Assembly (NCBI RefSeq): GCF_000250675.2
Contig: NC_018681.1
Location: 8,122,001-8,186,000, forward strand
Origin: Nocardia brasiliensis ATCC 700358
GTDB lineage: Bacteria; Actinomycetota; Actinomycetes; Mycobacteriales; Mycobacteriaceae
DNA: 64,000 nucleotides
Direction: 5' to 3'
The notes under the pieces were generated by a model. The model saw nothing but the letters and a program-made list of their open reading frames with translations. It had not been told where the DNA came from and made no database searches. This document shows positions 42,194-50,325 of the stretch, piece by piece. Position 1 is the stretch's first letter; each line of letters starts with the position of its first letter. Made by a program: the position numbers and the translations under genes.

Positions 42194-42730
42194 CTACTTC
42201 ATCGTGACGGTCGTCTTGCCGTCCACCCAGGTGATGGTGCCGCCGGTGAAGTCGCTCTCCTTGCCGCCGGCGATGTCCTTCTCGTCGCTGGTGGGGTAGC
42301 CCAGCTTGCCCATGGCGCCGCCGTTCTCCTCCCACGCCTTGCGGATCTCGCCCCAGACGATGTGCGCCTGGCCGTCTTTGGCCTTGTAGACCGTGCCGCC
42401 GACGAAGTCCTGGTACTTGCCCTCCTCGGGACCGGACTCCTGCGCCTCCAGCGGAGCGCCGAGGGCGCCGGTCGGGCCGCCGCTCTGCACGTACTTGTCG
42501 AAGATGTCGCCGGAAACGGTGAGTTCGCCACGCTGCGTGGCGATCTTGGTCTCCTCCGCGGCACCCGAGGCGTGCTCTTCGCCGCTGTGCATCGCGGCCG
42601 AGGTGGCCGTGACCGACGCCGCGGCGTTGTTGTCGTTCTTGTCGTCGTCGCTGCTGCAACCCGCGACGATCAGGCCAGCGGCCGCGAGCAGGGCAGTGTA
42701 TCCAGCCGTTCGTCGAGCGAAGTGGTGCAT
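42194..42730 (-). CDS. LGFP-repeat lipoprotein
   Basis: A 178-residue lipoprotein. The signal peptide ends at lipobox IVAGC, followed by a Ser/Asp/Asn/Ala-rich linker. The mature domain contains LGFP-type repeats (SGGPTGALGAPLEAQES and GGAMGKLGYPTSDEKD) separated by YQDFVGGTVYKAKDGQAHIV. LGFP repeats occur on mycolic-acid bacterial surface proteins and are thought to bind cell-wall polymers. ATG 42730 has GAGAGG at a good distance; the ATG two codons earlier is too close to it. Confidence 0.8.
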   Translation of the reverse strand: MHHFARRTAGYTALLAAAGLIVAGCSSDDDKNDNNAAASVTATSAAMHSGEEHASGAAEETKIATQRGELTVSGDIFDKYVQSGGPTGALGAPLEAQESGPEEGKYQDFVGGTVYKAKDGQAHIVWGEIRKAWEENGGAMGKLGYPTSDEKDIAGGKESDFTGGTITWVDGKTTVTMK

Positions 42731-42799
42731 TTCCATCCTCTCGAAAGTGGCTACCGCGGACGTCCCCGGCACGGTGACGCCGCTGGCAGCCTAGGCCGA

Positions 42800-42853
42800 T
42801 GTTCAGCAATGACCCGGCGAATCATCAAGTGACACGCCGGGTCATGCTGAACA
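42800..42853 (-). terminator. Long hairpin downstream of phoH2
   Basis: Arms of 19-20 bases (tgttcagcaatgacccggcg and its complement, with one bulged base) surround a 15-base loop between the phoH2 stop (42906) and the next minus-strand gene. Its length exceeds a typical terminator; a processing or regulatory element is possible. Confidence 0.55.
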
Positions 42854-42905
42854 GCTATGGCCGGGATATTACCCGTCGGCTATTCGATGAAACACACCGC
42901 CCAGA

Positions 42906-44291
42906 TCAGGCGTTGGGCCCGTACTCCTCCAGCATCTCTGTGACGAGCGCCGCAATCGGCGAACGCTCGCTGCGGGTGAGCGTGATGTGAGCAAACAGCG
43001 GGTGACCTTTCAGCTTCTCGATCACCGCGGCCACACCGTCGTGCCTGCCGACCCGCAGATTGTCCCGCTGGGCCACGTCGTGGGTGAGCACCACCCGCGA
43101 ACCGGTGCCGAGCCGGCTGAGCACGGTGAGCAGCACATTGCGTTCCAGCGACTGCGCCTCGTCGACGATCACGAAGGAGTCGTGCAGCGAGCGGCCCCGA
43201 ATGTGGGTGAGCGGCAACACCTCCAGCATGTCGCGACTGAGCACCTCCTCCATCACCTCGCGGCTGGCCAGTCCGTCGAGCGTGTCGAAGACCGCCTGCG
43301 CCCAGGGGCCCATCTTCTCGCTCTCACTACCCGGCAGATAGCCGAGTTCCTGGCCGCCGACGGCGTAGAGCGGCCGGAACACCACCACTTTGCGCTGGGT
43401 GCGCCGCTCCAGCACCGCCTCCAGGCCCGCGGTCAGCGCGAGCGCGGATTTGCCGGTGCCCGCCCGGCCGCCGAGCGAGACGATGCCGACGCTCTCGTCC
43501 AGCAGCAGATCCAGGGCGATGCGCTGCTCGGCGGAGCGGCCGTGCAGGCCGAACGCCTCGCGCTCGCGCACCAGCTGGACCCGCTTGTCCGGGGTGACCC
43601 GGCCGAGCGCGCTGGAACTGCTGCCGAGGAGCCGGATTCCGGTGTGGCACGGCAGTTCCCGCGCGCCATCGAGATCCAGCACGGACTCCGCGTAGAGCTG
43701 GTCGATCTGCGCCGAGCTGACGTCGAGCTCCACCATGCCGGACCAGCCGGAGGTGACGACGTCCTGCGCGTGATACTCGTCGGCCTGTAAGCCCACCGCA
43801 CTCGCTTTGACCCGCAGCGGAATGTCCTTCGACACGAGCACCACCTGGCGGCCCTCGGCCGCGAGATTGAGTGCGCACGCCAGGATTCGGGAATCATTGG
43901 TGTCGGTGCGGAAGCCGACCGGAAGGACCGCGGGATCGGTGTGGTTCAGTTCCACCTGCAGCGTTCCACCCTCGGTGCCGATCGGCACCTGCTGATCCAG
44001 CCTGCCGTGCTGCAGGCGCAGATCATCCAGGTTGCGCAGGGCTTCCCGCGCGAACCAGCCCAGTTCGTGGTGATGCCGCTTGCCTTCGAGTTCGCTGATG
44101 ACCACCAGCGGAAGCACGACGTCGTGTTCGCCGAAACGGGTGAAAGCCCAGGGATCGGACAACAGGACCGACGTGTCGATGACGAAGGTATCGGCCGGGG
44201 AATGCGAGGGGTGTGCCCCCTTCGCGGCGGTTCCGCCTTTCGCGGAACGGGATTGCGCCGAGGGAGCGGGAACGGAGCGTGAAGCAGTCAC
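42906..44291 (-). CDS. phoH2: PhoH2-type PIN-PhoH fusion ATPase
   Basis: A 461-residue protein. Residues ~35-170 form a PIN ribonuclease domain (FVIDTSVLLSDPWAF, VISELEGKRHH, TNDSRILACAL), and the rest is a PhoH ATPase with Walker A SLGGRAGTGKSALAL and Walker B DSFVIVDEAQS. PhoH2 proteins unwind and cleave RNA; in mycobacteria an upstream overlapping antitoxin-like gene (phoAT) has been described. No such gene was found in the 359 bases upstream here. GTG 44291 follows AGAGGAG. Confidence 0.93.
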   Translation of the reverse strand: MTASRSVPAPSAQSRSAKGGTAAKGAHPSHSPADTFVIDTSVLLSDPWAFTRFGEHDVVLPLVVISELEGKRHHHELGWFAREALRNLDDLRLQHGRLDQQVPIGTEGGTLQVELNHTDPAVLPVGFRTDTNDSRILACALNLAAEGRQVVLVSKDIPLRVKASAVGLQADEYHAQDVVTSGWSGMVELDVSSAQIDQLYAESVLDLDGARELPCHTGIRLLGSSSSALGRVTPDKRVQLVREREAFGLHGRSAEQRIALDLLLDESVGIVSLGGRAGTGKSALALTAGLEAVLERRTQRKVVVFRPLYAVGGQELGYLPGSESEKMGPWAQAVFDTLDGLASREVMEEVLSRDMLEVLPLTHIRGRSLHDSFVIVDEAQSLERNVLLTVLSRLGTGSRVVLTHDVAQRDNLRVGRHDGVAAVIEKLKGHPLFAHITLTRSERSPIAALVTEMLEEYGPNA

Positions 44292-44650
44292 GGTGGGCTC
44301 CTCTTTGTCCGCGCGGCACCCGCACGAACGATCTCGCTGGACCGGTCCGTCCTGATGGACCCGACGTTGCCGTCAGATGCCACGAGGGCCGGGTGCCGGC
44401 CCCCTCGTACTGAATAGCTCAGTCACGGTCAGGACCTCCCGTACGAGCCACACCGCCGCGGCCCGCACCACCGACGCTACCGCCGAACCACGCTTCCCCG
44501 CTTCCGCACAGGTAGGCGTGTCCGTGAATTTGTCGTTAACCACACGCCCCGGCCGCGATCGCCGGGTCGTCGCCGACCGTCGGCGCGAGCTACCGCTGCG
44601 CCGGTGCGGTCCCCGGCCGGCATCCGGCGCGGCCCGCTACAGTCGCTGGT
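44292..44650. other. Divergent intergenic region between phoH2 and a small conserved gene
   Basis: These 359 bases contain no supportable gene. An imperfect GC hairpin (cgagggccgg near 44383 against ccggccccctcg ending at 44407) would fall in the phoH2 5' leader. No riboswitch or promoter was recognised with confidence. Confidence 0.5.
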
Positions 44651-44923
44651 ATGGCCGGTAACGAGGACCTGGACACGCTGTCGTCGAAGGAACTGCACGA
44701 CCGAGCGGTGAAGCTTGCCGTCCGACACGGGGACGTGAAGTTCCTGTGGCGGCTGCTCACCTCGATCCCGGCCGCCGAGGCCGCCGCGGGCAACCTCGGC
44801 GAGAGCGAGGCCGATATCAAGTACGTGCTGCCCATGATCGACGACTACATCCACGCCGGTGACGGCGAGGTCGCCGAGGTGTTGCGGCCGTTCTATCTGG
44901 AATACCTGAACGAACACAGCTGA
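44651..44923 (+). CDS. Small conserved actinobacterial protein
   Basis: A 90-residue acidic, probably all-helical soluble protein (STARTs MAGNEDLDTLSSKELHDRAV, ends in LRPFYLEYLNEHS). It reads as a real gene with even composition and an ATG start, but no named family was recognised. It is convergent with the ferredoxin gene, 12 bases apart. Confidence 0.65.
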   Translation: MAGNEDLDTLSSKELHDRAVKLAVRHGDVKFLWRLLTSIPAAEAAAGNLGESEADIKYVLPMIDDYIHAGDGEVAEVLRPFYLEYLNEHS

Positions 44924-44935
44924 CCTCGGCGAGAC

Positions 44936-45142
44936 CTAGGAGTCCGCTTCGGCGGTGACCGAGATCGCCACGGACGGACAGGCCTGTTCCGCTTCCAGCG
45001 CCGCGGTGTGCTGCCCGGGCGGCGGCGCGGCATCGAGCAGCCACACCCGGCCGTCCGCGGCGTCCTGGTCGAACACGGCGGAGGCGAGCAGCGCGCACAT
45101 CCCCGCGCCGACGCAGCGGTCCCGATCGACGGTGATCTTCAT
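44936..45142 (-). CDS. Ferredoxin, single iron-sulfur cluster (P450 partner)
   Basis: A 68-residue ferredoxin. Cysteines occur in DRCVGAGMCALLA (Cys10, Cys16) and in ACPSVAISV, so the usual four-Cys motif is replaced by C-x5-C...C-P, the 3Fe-4S type that serves actinobacterial P450s. It starts 13 bases after the P450 stop behind GGGAGGAG, in the same operon, and should pass electrons to that P450. No ferredoxin reductase is nearby. Confidence 0.9.
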   Translation of the reverse strand: MKITVDRDRCVGAGMCALLASAVFDQDAADGRVWLLDAAPPPGQHTAALEAEQACPSVAISVTAEADS

Positions 45143-45155
45143 CGAATACTCCTCC

Positions 45156-46337
45156 CTACCAGGTGACCGGAAGCCGGTGCACGCCGTAGATGTCCATGTC
45201 GTGCCGTAGCGGAACCTCCTCGGGCGGCACCGCGAGCCGCAGGGTCGGGAACCGAGTCAGCAAGGCGGGCAACGCGACCCGCATCTCGACCCGCGCCAGC
45301 TGCTGACCGAGACATTGGTGCGGGCCGTGCCCGAAGCCGAGATGCCCGACGGCGTTGCGGCGGATATCGAAGCTGTCCGGGTCGTCGTACTTGGCCGGAT
45401 CGCGATCGGCCGCCTGGAACGACAGCGCGACCGTCTGCCCCGCCGTGATCAGCTGCCCGTCGATCTCGACGTCCTCGAGCGCGACCCGGGTCGAGGTGTG
45501 GGTGATGGTGAGATAGCGCATCAGCTCCTCGATCGTCTGCTCCGCGAGTTCGGGCCGCGCCCGCAGTTCGGCCAGTTGATCGGGGTGGCTGAGCAGCGCG
45601 AAGGTGCCCAGCGCGATCATGTTCGCCGTGGTGTCCAGGCCCGCCCCCAGCAGCAGCGTGCCGACACCGGACAACTCGTCCTCGTCGAGTTCGGTGCCGA
45701 TGAGGTCGCTGAGCAGATCGTCGGTGGGTGCGGCTCGCTTGGCCACGACCAGCTCCCGGATGTAGTCCTGCACCTCGATGAACGCGTTGTTGCGCTCCGC
45801 GAGCTCCGAGTTCACGCTGTTCGCGGCGACGAGGAAGCGATGAAAGTTGTCCCGGTCGACCGGGGGCACACCGAGCAGTTCGCAGACGGTCAGTGCGGGC
45901 ACCGGGAAGGCGAACGCCGCGACCAGGTCCACCGGACCGCCGGTGCGCGCCATGGCGTCCAGATGGTCGGCGGTGATCTGCTCGACCCGCTCGGTGAGCT
46001 GTCCCATGCGCCGGACAGTGAACTTGCCTGCCAGCAACTTTCGGTATCGCGTATGCGCCGGAGCGTCGACACCGAGCATGTCGCCGGGCAGAGCGGGCGG
46101 CATCTCGCCCATCGGAGCGAACGGGTAGTGGATCAGCTCGTAGCGGACGCTGAAACGCGGGTCGGCCAGGATCGCCCGCACCGTCGCATAGCCCGTGGCG
46201 AGCCAGCCGCGATGGTCGTCCGGAAAAGTGAACGGCACCAGGGGAGCCAGCGCGGCCAGTTCCGCAGGTGGATCGAACGGGCACCCCGGCGGTCGGACGG
46301 TGGGCAGCTCGACGATTTCGGACAAGGACTCGTTCAT
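45156..46337 (-). CDS. Cytochrome P450
   Basis: A 393-residue class I P450. The I-helix has GAGLDTTAN, the K-helix E-L-M-R (ExxR), and the heme loop FGHGPHQCLGQQLAR gives thiolate Cys342. The overall pattern (PPGCPFDPPAE start, VDAPAHTRYRKLLAGKFTVR) is like CYP105/CYP107-type bacterial enzymes that hydroxylate small molecules. ATG 46337 follows GAGGGGAATC. Substrate is unknown; the divergent regulator and the epoxide-hydrolase-like gene nearby suggest a small oxidation pathway. Confidence 0.93.
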   Translation of the reverse strand: MNESLSEIVELPTVRPPGCPFDPPAELAALAPLVPFTFPDDHRGWLATGYATVRAILADPRFSVRYELIHYPFAPMGEMPPALPGDMLGVDAPAHTRYRKLLAGKFTVRRMGQLTERVEQITADHLDAMARTGGPVDLVAAFAFPVPALTVCELLGVPPVDRDNFHRFLVAANSVNSELAERNNAFIEVQDYIRELVVAKRAAPTDDLLSDLIGTELDEDELSGVGTLLLGAGLDTTANMIALGTFALLSHPDQLAELRARPELAEQTIEELMRYLTITHTSTRVALEDVEIDGQLITAGQTVALSFQAADRDPAKYDDPDSFDIRRNAVGHLGFGHGPHQCLGQQLARVEMRVALPALLTRFPTLRLAVPPEEVPLRHDMDIYGVHRLPVTW

Positions 46338-46370
46338 GGCGATTCCCCTCGATCGATGGTGTTTTTGGCT

Positions 46371-46400
46371 TGATCTGAACGCTACGTTGCGTTCAGATCA
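46371..46400. promoter_or_regulatory. Perfect 12-bp palindrome between P450 and regulator genes
   Basis: Arms tgatctgaacgc and gcgttcagatca with a 6-base centre lie 34 bases upstream of the P450 start, in the 223-base divergent region. Symmetry and place fit an operator for the regulator encoded at 46561. Confidence 0.65.
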
Positions 46401-46560
46401 GGTCAATGAGAGAAATCGTGATATCGCGAAACTTACTGGTAATGGTCAGATTTGAATTGCAATGGGAATGCCGGTGAATGCACCGCCGACTTCTCTTCGT
46501 TGCAATGAGATGCGACTGAGCGCAATACTTGGGCCACACGGAACGGACGGGGAGGCGCAC

Positions 46561-47265
46561 ATGCCGGGCGGCAGATTGACCGAACAGGATCGCATGCTCA
46601 TTGCCGAAGGTCTGTCCACAGGGATCGGCTACGCCGCGATCGCCCGGCAGTTGGCGCGGCCGACCTCGACCGTGAGCCGGGAGGTCACCCGCAACGGCGG
46701 GCCGAGCCGCTATCACCCGGGCCGGGCCCACCGGGCCACCGAGCGGCGCGCGCGGCGCGGCGGATCACGCACCGGCGCAACGACTCCCGCGCCGGGAGCA
46801 GGCGCGCTGCGCGAATTCGCCGAGCAGCTCACCGTGTTGATGGCCAAGTCCGGGCTGCCCCGCACCGCGGCGGCCGTGCTCACCTCGCTCTATCTCACCG
46901 ATTCCGGCAGCCGCACCGCCGCCGAACTCGTCGAGCAGTTGCACGTCAGCCCCGCGACCGTCTCGGCCGCGGTCAAGGCACTGGAGGTCCAGGGGCTGAT
47001 CCGGCGCGAACGCGATGCCCGCGGCCGGCGCGAACGCTATGTCGTCGACGAACAAGCTTGGGTCCGTGCGACTTTGACCAGCGCGCAGCAGATCTACGAT
47101 CTCGCCGCGATCTCCCGGCGCGGCGTCGAGGTACTCGGCATCGAGACCCCCGCCGGCGCCCGCGCGCACGAGACCAGTCGCTTCTTCGAATTCGTCGGCC
47201 GCGACATGATCGAATCCGCCGAGCGGTGGCGAAAGGTGCTGGATCAGGAGCGAATACGGGACTGA
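46561..47265 (+). CDS. Two-domain regulator: IS30-type HTH_38 plus MarR/GbsR-like winged helix
   Basis: A 234-residue protein starting at ATG 46561 behind GGGGAGG. Residues 1-45 (LTEQDRMLIAEGLSTGIGYA, then RPTSTVSREVTRNGG) form the helix-turn-helix seen at the N-terminus of IS30-family transposases. After a ~25-residue Ala/Gly/Arg linker, residues ~80-160 form a winged helix (ELVEQLHVSPATVSAAVKAL, RRERDARGRRERYVV) of the GbsR/MarR type, followed by a helical tail. There is no catalytic transposase domain. It likely regulates the divergent P450-ferredoxin operon through the palindrome at 46371-46400. Confidence 0.75.
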   Translation: MPGGRLTEQDRMLIAEGLSTGIGYAAIARQLARPTSTVSREVTRNGGPSRYHPGRAHRATERRARRGGSRTGATTPAPGAGALREFAEQLTVLMAKSGLPRTAAAVLTSLYLTDSGSRTAAELVEQLHVSPATVSAAVKALEVQGLIRRERDARGRRERYVVDEQAWVRATLTSAQQIYDLAAISRRGVEVLGIETPAGARAHETSRFFEFVGRDMIESAERWRKVLDQERIRD

Positions 47266-47266
47266 C

Positions 47267-47683
47267 TCAGCGTGACAGCGCGGCCCGCGCGAGGCCGGCG
47301 ACCGTGCCGCGCAGCAGGTTCTCCCAGCTGAAGTGGTCGTCCCACAGGATGATTCGGCCGTCGCGCACCTCGAGTGTGCCCATCACCCAGAACGCCACCC
47401 GCACGGGGCCGACCCGCAGCACGTCGGTGCGATCGGTGAGCACGAAAGCGCCGTCGGCGGCGATGTGATGGATCTGCACCTCGAAGCCGAAGGCGTCGCG
47501 CTCCAGTCCGCGCAGGATCTTGCGCGTCAGCCCGCCGCCGACAGCGGGCAGCGTGGAGTTCTTCCAGACCACGTCGGGGTGCAGCAGTTCCAGCGCCTCG
47601 GCGACGGCGCCTAGCTCGAGCGCGGAGAAGAACTCCCGCACCGTGGTGATCGCGTCCTGCTGAAGGTCGAGGTCCTGGGTCAT
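47267..47683 (-). CDS. Limonene-1,2-epoxide-hydrolase-like protein
   Basis: A 138-residue protein with the cone-shaped SnoaL/LEH fold. Catalytic residues of LEH enzymes can be matched: HPDVVWKNSTLP (Asn42), TDRTDVL (Arg85, Asp87) and WDDHF (Asp115 or Asp116), the Arg-Asp-Asp charge relay that adds water to epoxides. Such enzymes often act downstream of a P450 or monooxygenase; both types flank it here. Its stop is one base from that of the convergent regulator. Confidence 0.75.
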   Translation of the reverse strand: MTQDLDLQQDAITTVREFFSALELGAVAEALELLHPDVVWKNSTLPAVGGGLTRKILRGLERDAFGFEVQIHHIAADGAFVLTDRTDVLRVGPVRVAFWVMGTLEVRDGRIILWDDHFSWENLLRGTVAGLARAALSR

Positions 47684-47735
47684 GGTCCGACCTTAGGCCG
47701 CGGATCCGCCGTTCGACAGACCCGATCCGAAACGG

Positions 47736-48458
47736 CTACGTCGTCGCGCGGGCCGCGATCAGCACGCCGAGACCGTCGAGGATGCGATCGATGCCGAAGC
47801 GAAGGGCGCCGACCCCGCCCGCGACCGCGCCCTCCTCGGCGAACGCGGCCACCGCCAGCGGATATCGGTCCGACGCCACCGACACCATGGCCGCGAGTTG
47901 CCCCGCGACCTGCTCCTGGAACGCGTCGGCGACGGCCGGACCCTGCTGCACGAGGCTGCGCACGTGTCCCGACAGCAACACGATGGAGTCCAGGCGCTCC
48001 GGTGCCGTCAGCCGCGTCCCGGCGAGCGCACCCAGCGCGGCCTCCATCCATCCCATCTCGTTGGGCCCCATCGGCCGCACCCCCACGGTCAGCTCGATCC
48101 CCCACGGATGGGCACGGTAGCGCTCGAACAACGTCTCGGCCCACTCGCACAGCGCGGCCCGCCACGGCTCTTCGCTCGAATCGCGCTGCACCGCAGTGAT
48201 TTCCGGCGGTGCGCCGATGGCGTCCTCCAACATCAGCGCGGTCAGCTGCTCCTTGCCCGGCACATACCGGTACAGCGACATCTTCGTGAACCCGAGCCGC
48301 TCCGCGAGCCGCTGCATGGACAGGTTCGCCAGCCCTTCGGCGTCGGCGAGCGCGATCGCCTCGGCCACGATCCCCGACAGCGTGAGGGCGGGTTTCGGCC
48401 CGCGCTTGGGCCGCTGCTGGATACCCCAGAGCAGTTCGACGGTGGTCGGCGCCGGCAT
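47736..48458 (-). CDS. TetR-family regulator
   Basis: About 240 residues with a TetR HTH at residues ~25-70 (AEAIALADAEGLANLSMQRL, GFTKMSLYRYVPGKEQLTAL) and a larger C-terminal ligand domain. The R-P-K-R-G-P-K-P leader before the HTH is typical of drug-responsive members. ATG 48458 has GGAAGG at 8 bases; GTG 48464 is an alternative. It is divergent from the FAD monooxygenase gene across 114 bases and probably represses it. Confidence 0.85.
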   Translation of the reverse strand: MPAPTTVELLWGIQQRPKRGPKPALTLSGIVAEAIALADAEGLANLSMQRLAERLGFTKMSLYRYVPGKEQLTALMLEDAIGAPPEITAVQRDSSEEPWRAALCEWAETLFERYRAHPWGIELTVGVRPMGPNEMGWMEAALGALAGTRLTAPERLDSIVLLSGHVRSLVQQGPAVADAFQEQVAGQLAAMVSVASDRYPLAVAAFAEEGAVAGGVGALRFGIDRILDGLGVLIAARATT

Positions 48459-48482
48459 GGCCACATCCTTCCGGAGTACGTC

Positions 48483-48512
48483 TTGACTTCAAAACTGTGT
48501 CTACCATACGCT
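48483..48512 (+). promoter_or_regulatory. Sigma-70-like promoter of the FAD monooxygenase gene
   Basis: TTGACT (48483-48488), an 18-base spacer and TACGCT (48507-48512) lie about 60 bases upstream of the start, in an AT-rich patch. Confidence 0.5.
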
Positions 48513-48521
48513 AATCTGCGT

Positions 48522-48554
48522 CCGTCGGAAACAGAATCCATCGGACACAGATCT
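48522..48554. promoter_or_regulatory. Tandem 16-bp repeat in the TetR/monooxygenase intergenic region
   Basis: Two direct copies, ccgtcggaaacagaat and ccatcggacacagatc (12 of 16 matches), occupy the likely 5' leader just past the promoter. A ctgtgt element near 48495 is the complement of part of the second copy. They are candidate TetR contacts. Confidence 0.4.
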
Positions 48555-48572
48555 GGATCTCAGGAGCCCACC

Positions 48573-49769
48573 ATGCGCAACAAGACCGTTCTCATTTCCG
48601 GCGCGAGCATCGCCGGGCCCGCCCTCGCCTACTGGCTGCACCGGTACGGTTTCGACGTCACCGTGGTCGAACGCGCCCCGGCGCTGCGGCCGGGCGGCCA
48701 GGCCATCGACTTCAAAGGGCACACCCACTTCACCGTCCTGGAGCGGATGGGCATCCTCGACGACATCCGGGAACGCCGGACCGGGACCACCGACACCGTG
48801 CTCGTCGACGCCGACGGCAAGCGGCTCTCCGTGCTGTCCGGCGACTTCACCGGCGGCGAACTGGAGATCCTGCGCGGCGACCTGGCCGAGGTCATGTACC
48901 AGCGCACCGCCGACCGCTGCACCTACCTGTTCGGCGACTCCGTCAGCGCGCTCACCGAGCTGGCCGACGGCGTGCACGTCGAATTCGAGCACGCCCCCGC
49001 GCGCACCTTCGACCTCGTCTTCGGCGCCGACGGAATCCACTCCCGGGTACGCAGACTCGCGTTCGGGCCGGAGCGCGATCTCGTCGAGTACCTGGGTTAC
49101 TACTACTGCATCGCAGGCGCGAGTCCGTGGCGCGGCGAGCGCGGCGGGTCGCGCGAACGCGCGATCGGTCACGGGCACAACGTCCCCGGCAAGCTCGCGA
49201 TCAGCGGCGGCGCGAAAGCGCAACAGATGTATGTGTTCGCCTCCCCCGAACTCGACTACGCGCGCGACGACACCGCGGCCCAGCGCCGCATCGTCGAGCA
49301 GGCGTTCGCGGACGTCGGCTGGGAAGTACCGCGGATGCTCGGCGAAATGCGGGACTTCGACGACTTCTACCTCGACACCCTCAGCCTGGTGCGCCTGAAC
49401 GGCCACTACACCAAGGGACGGGTCGCCTTGATCGGCGATGCGGGCTACGGAAACACCCTGGGCGGCTTCGGAACCGGGCTCGCCGTGGTCGGCGCGTACG
49501 TGCTCGCGGGCGAACTCGCCGTCGCCGGTGGCGATTACGAAGTGGCCTTCGCCCGCTACGACGAGATCATGCGGGGCTACGCCAAGATCGCGGGCAACAG
49601 CAACGCGGGGCGGTTCCTCGCGCCGAAGACCGCACTCGGCATAAAACTGCGCAACTGGTTCTTCAACTCACGACTGTTCATCGTGATGATGAAGTACACC
49701 GAGAAGGTCGCCAACGACATCGACCTGCGGGACTACCCCACCCTCGTCGCCGCCGCCGAGATCAACTGA
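48573..49769 (+). CDS. FAD-dependent aromatic monooxygenase
   Basis: A 398-residue group A flavoprotein hydroxylase. The N-terminal dinucleotide motif is ISGASIAGPALAYWL; the D-G motif lies in LVFGADGIHSRVRRL and the second FAD motif in VALIGDAGYGNTLGGFGTGL. The size and the TetR partner resemble flavoenzymes that hydroxylate polyketides or antibiotics, including TetX-like resistance enzymes. ATG 48573 follows CAGGAG. The substrate cannot be told from sequence. Confidence 0.88.
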   Translation: MRNKTVLISGASIAGPALAYWLHRYGFDVTVVERAPALRPGGQAIDFKGHTHFTVLERMGILDDIRERRTGTTDTVLVDADGKRLSVLSGDFTGGELEILRGDLAEVMYQRTADRCTYLFGDSVSALTELADGVHVEFEHAPARTFDLVFGADGIHSRVRRLAFGPERDLVEYLGYYYCIAGASPWRGERGGSRERAIGHGHNVPGKLAISGGAKAQQMYVFASPELDYARDDTAAQRRIVEQAFADVGWEVPRMLGEMRDFDDFYLDTLSLVRLNGHYTKGRVALIGDAGYGNTLGGFGTGLAVVGAYVLAGELAVAGGDYEVAFARYDEIMRGYAKIAGNSNAGRFLAPKTALGIKLRNWFFNSRLFIVMMKYTEKVANDIDLRDYPTLVAAAEIN

Positions 49770-49938
49770 AACCATTTGGCGCGCATCGGATCGGCACCCA
49801 CCGGCGGTTCCAGGCCGACCGGTACGTGCCGGTCCATTCCCGATCCGCAGACAGCGGTGAATCGGCTGTGTTTCGATGGAACCGATGCGGGGCGAGGCGC
49901 GTCTATAGGGTCAGAGGCACTGACGAAAGGGGACGGTG

Positions 49939-50325
49939 ATGGTGGACAGCCCGTTTCCGGGGTACATCGAGGATGCGAAATCCGGGGCGTTGCAGGTGCG
50001 GATGGATCCGCAGGGGTTCGTCGAGATGGACAAGGCGTGTCAGGAGCTGATCAGCCAGCTCACCGGCCTGCGCGGCGACGCGCGTGAACTCAGCGAGAAG
50101 GCCGCGTGGGGGCTCGGCGAGGCGAACCCACGCCTGTCGTCGGCGGTCGAGCTCGTACAGCTGTTCCGGGAGAAGGCATTCGGCGGTCCCAACAACGCCT
50201 ACGACACGGTGAACGACTACATCACCGTCGCCGAGGACATCCGGTCCATGTTCCAAGCGATGTGCGAGACCTACGCGCGCACCGATGCCGACTTCGCGGC
50301 CAAGTTACGGGAGCTGCGCGTATGA
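49939..50325 (+). CDS. Helical protein of an ESX-type accessory operon
   Basis: A 128-residue, all-helical protein (MDPQGFVEMDKACQELISQL; ELVQLFREKAFGG; EDIRSMFQAMCETY) without a signal peptide. Size and helix pattern resemble ESX-associated WXG100-like proteins, although no W-x-G turn is present. ATG 49939 follows AAAGGGGA; an in-frame GTG lies one codon earlier. Its stop overlaps the start of the DUF3558 lipoprotein, beginning a four-gene operon that ends with EspG. Confidence 0.6.
   Translation: MVDSPFPGYIEDAKSGALQVRMDPQGFVEMDKACQELISQLTGLRGDARELSEKAAWGLGEANPRLSSAVELVQLFREKAFGGPNNAYDTVNDYITVAEDIRSMFQAMCETYARTDADFAAKLRELRV

Noticed and set aside
46561..46700. An IS30 insertion sequence
   Set aside because: Only the small HTH module resembles IS30 transposase; there is no DDE domain, and no terminal inverted repeats or target duplication were seen.
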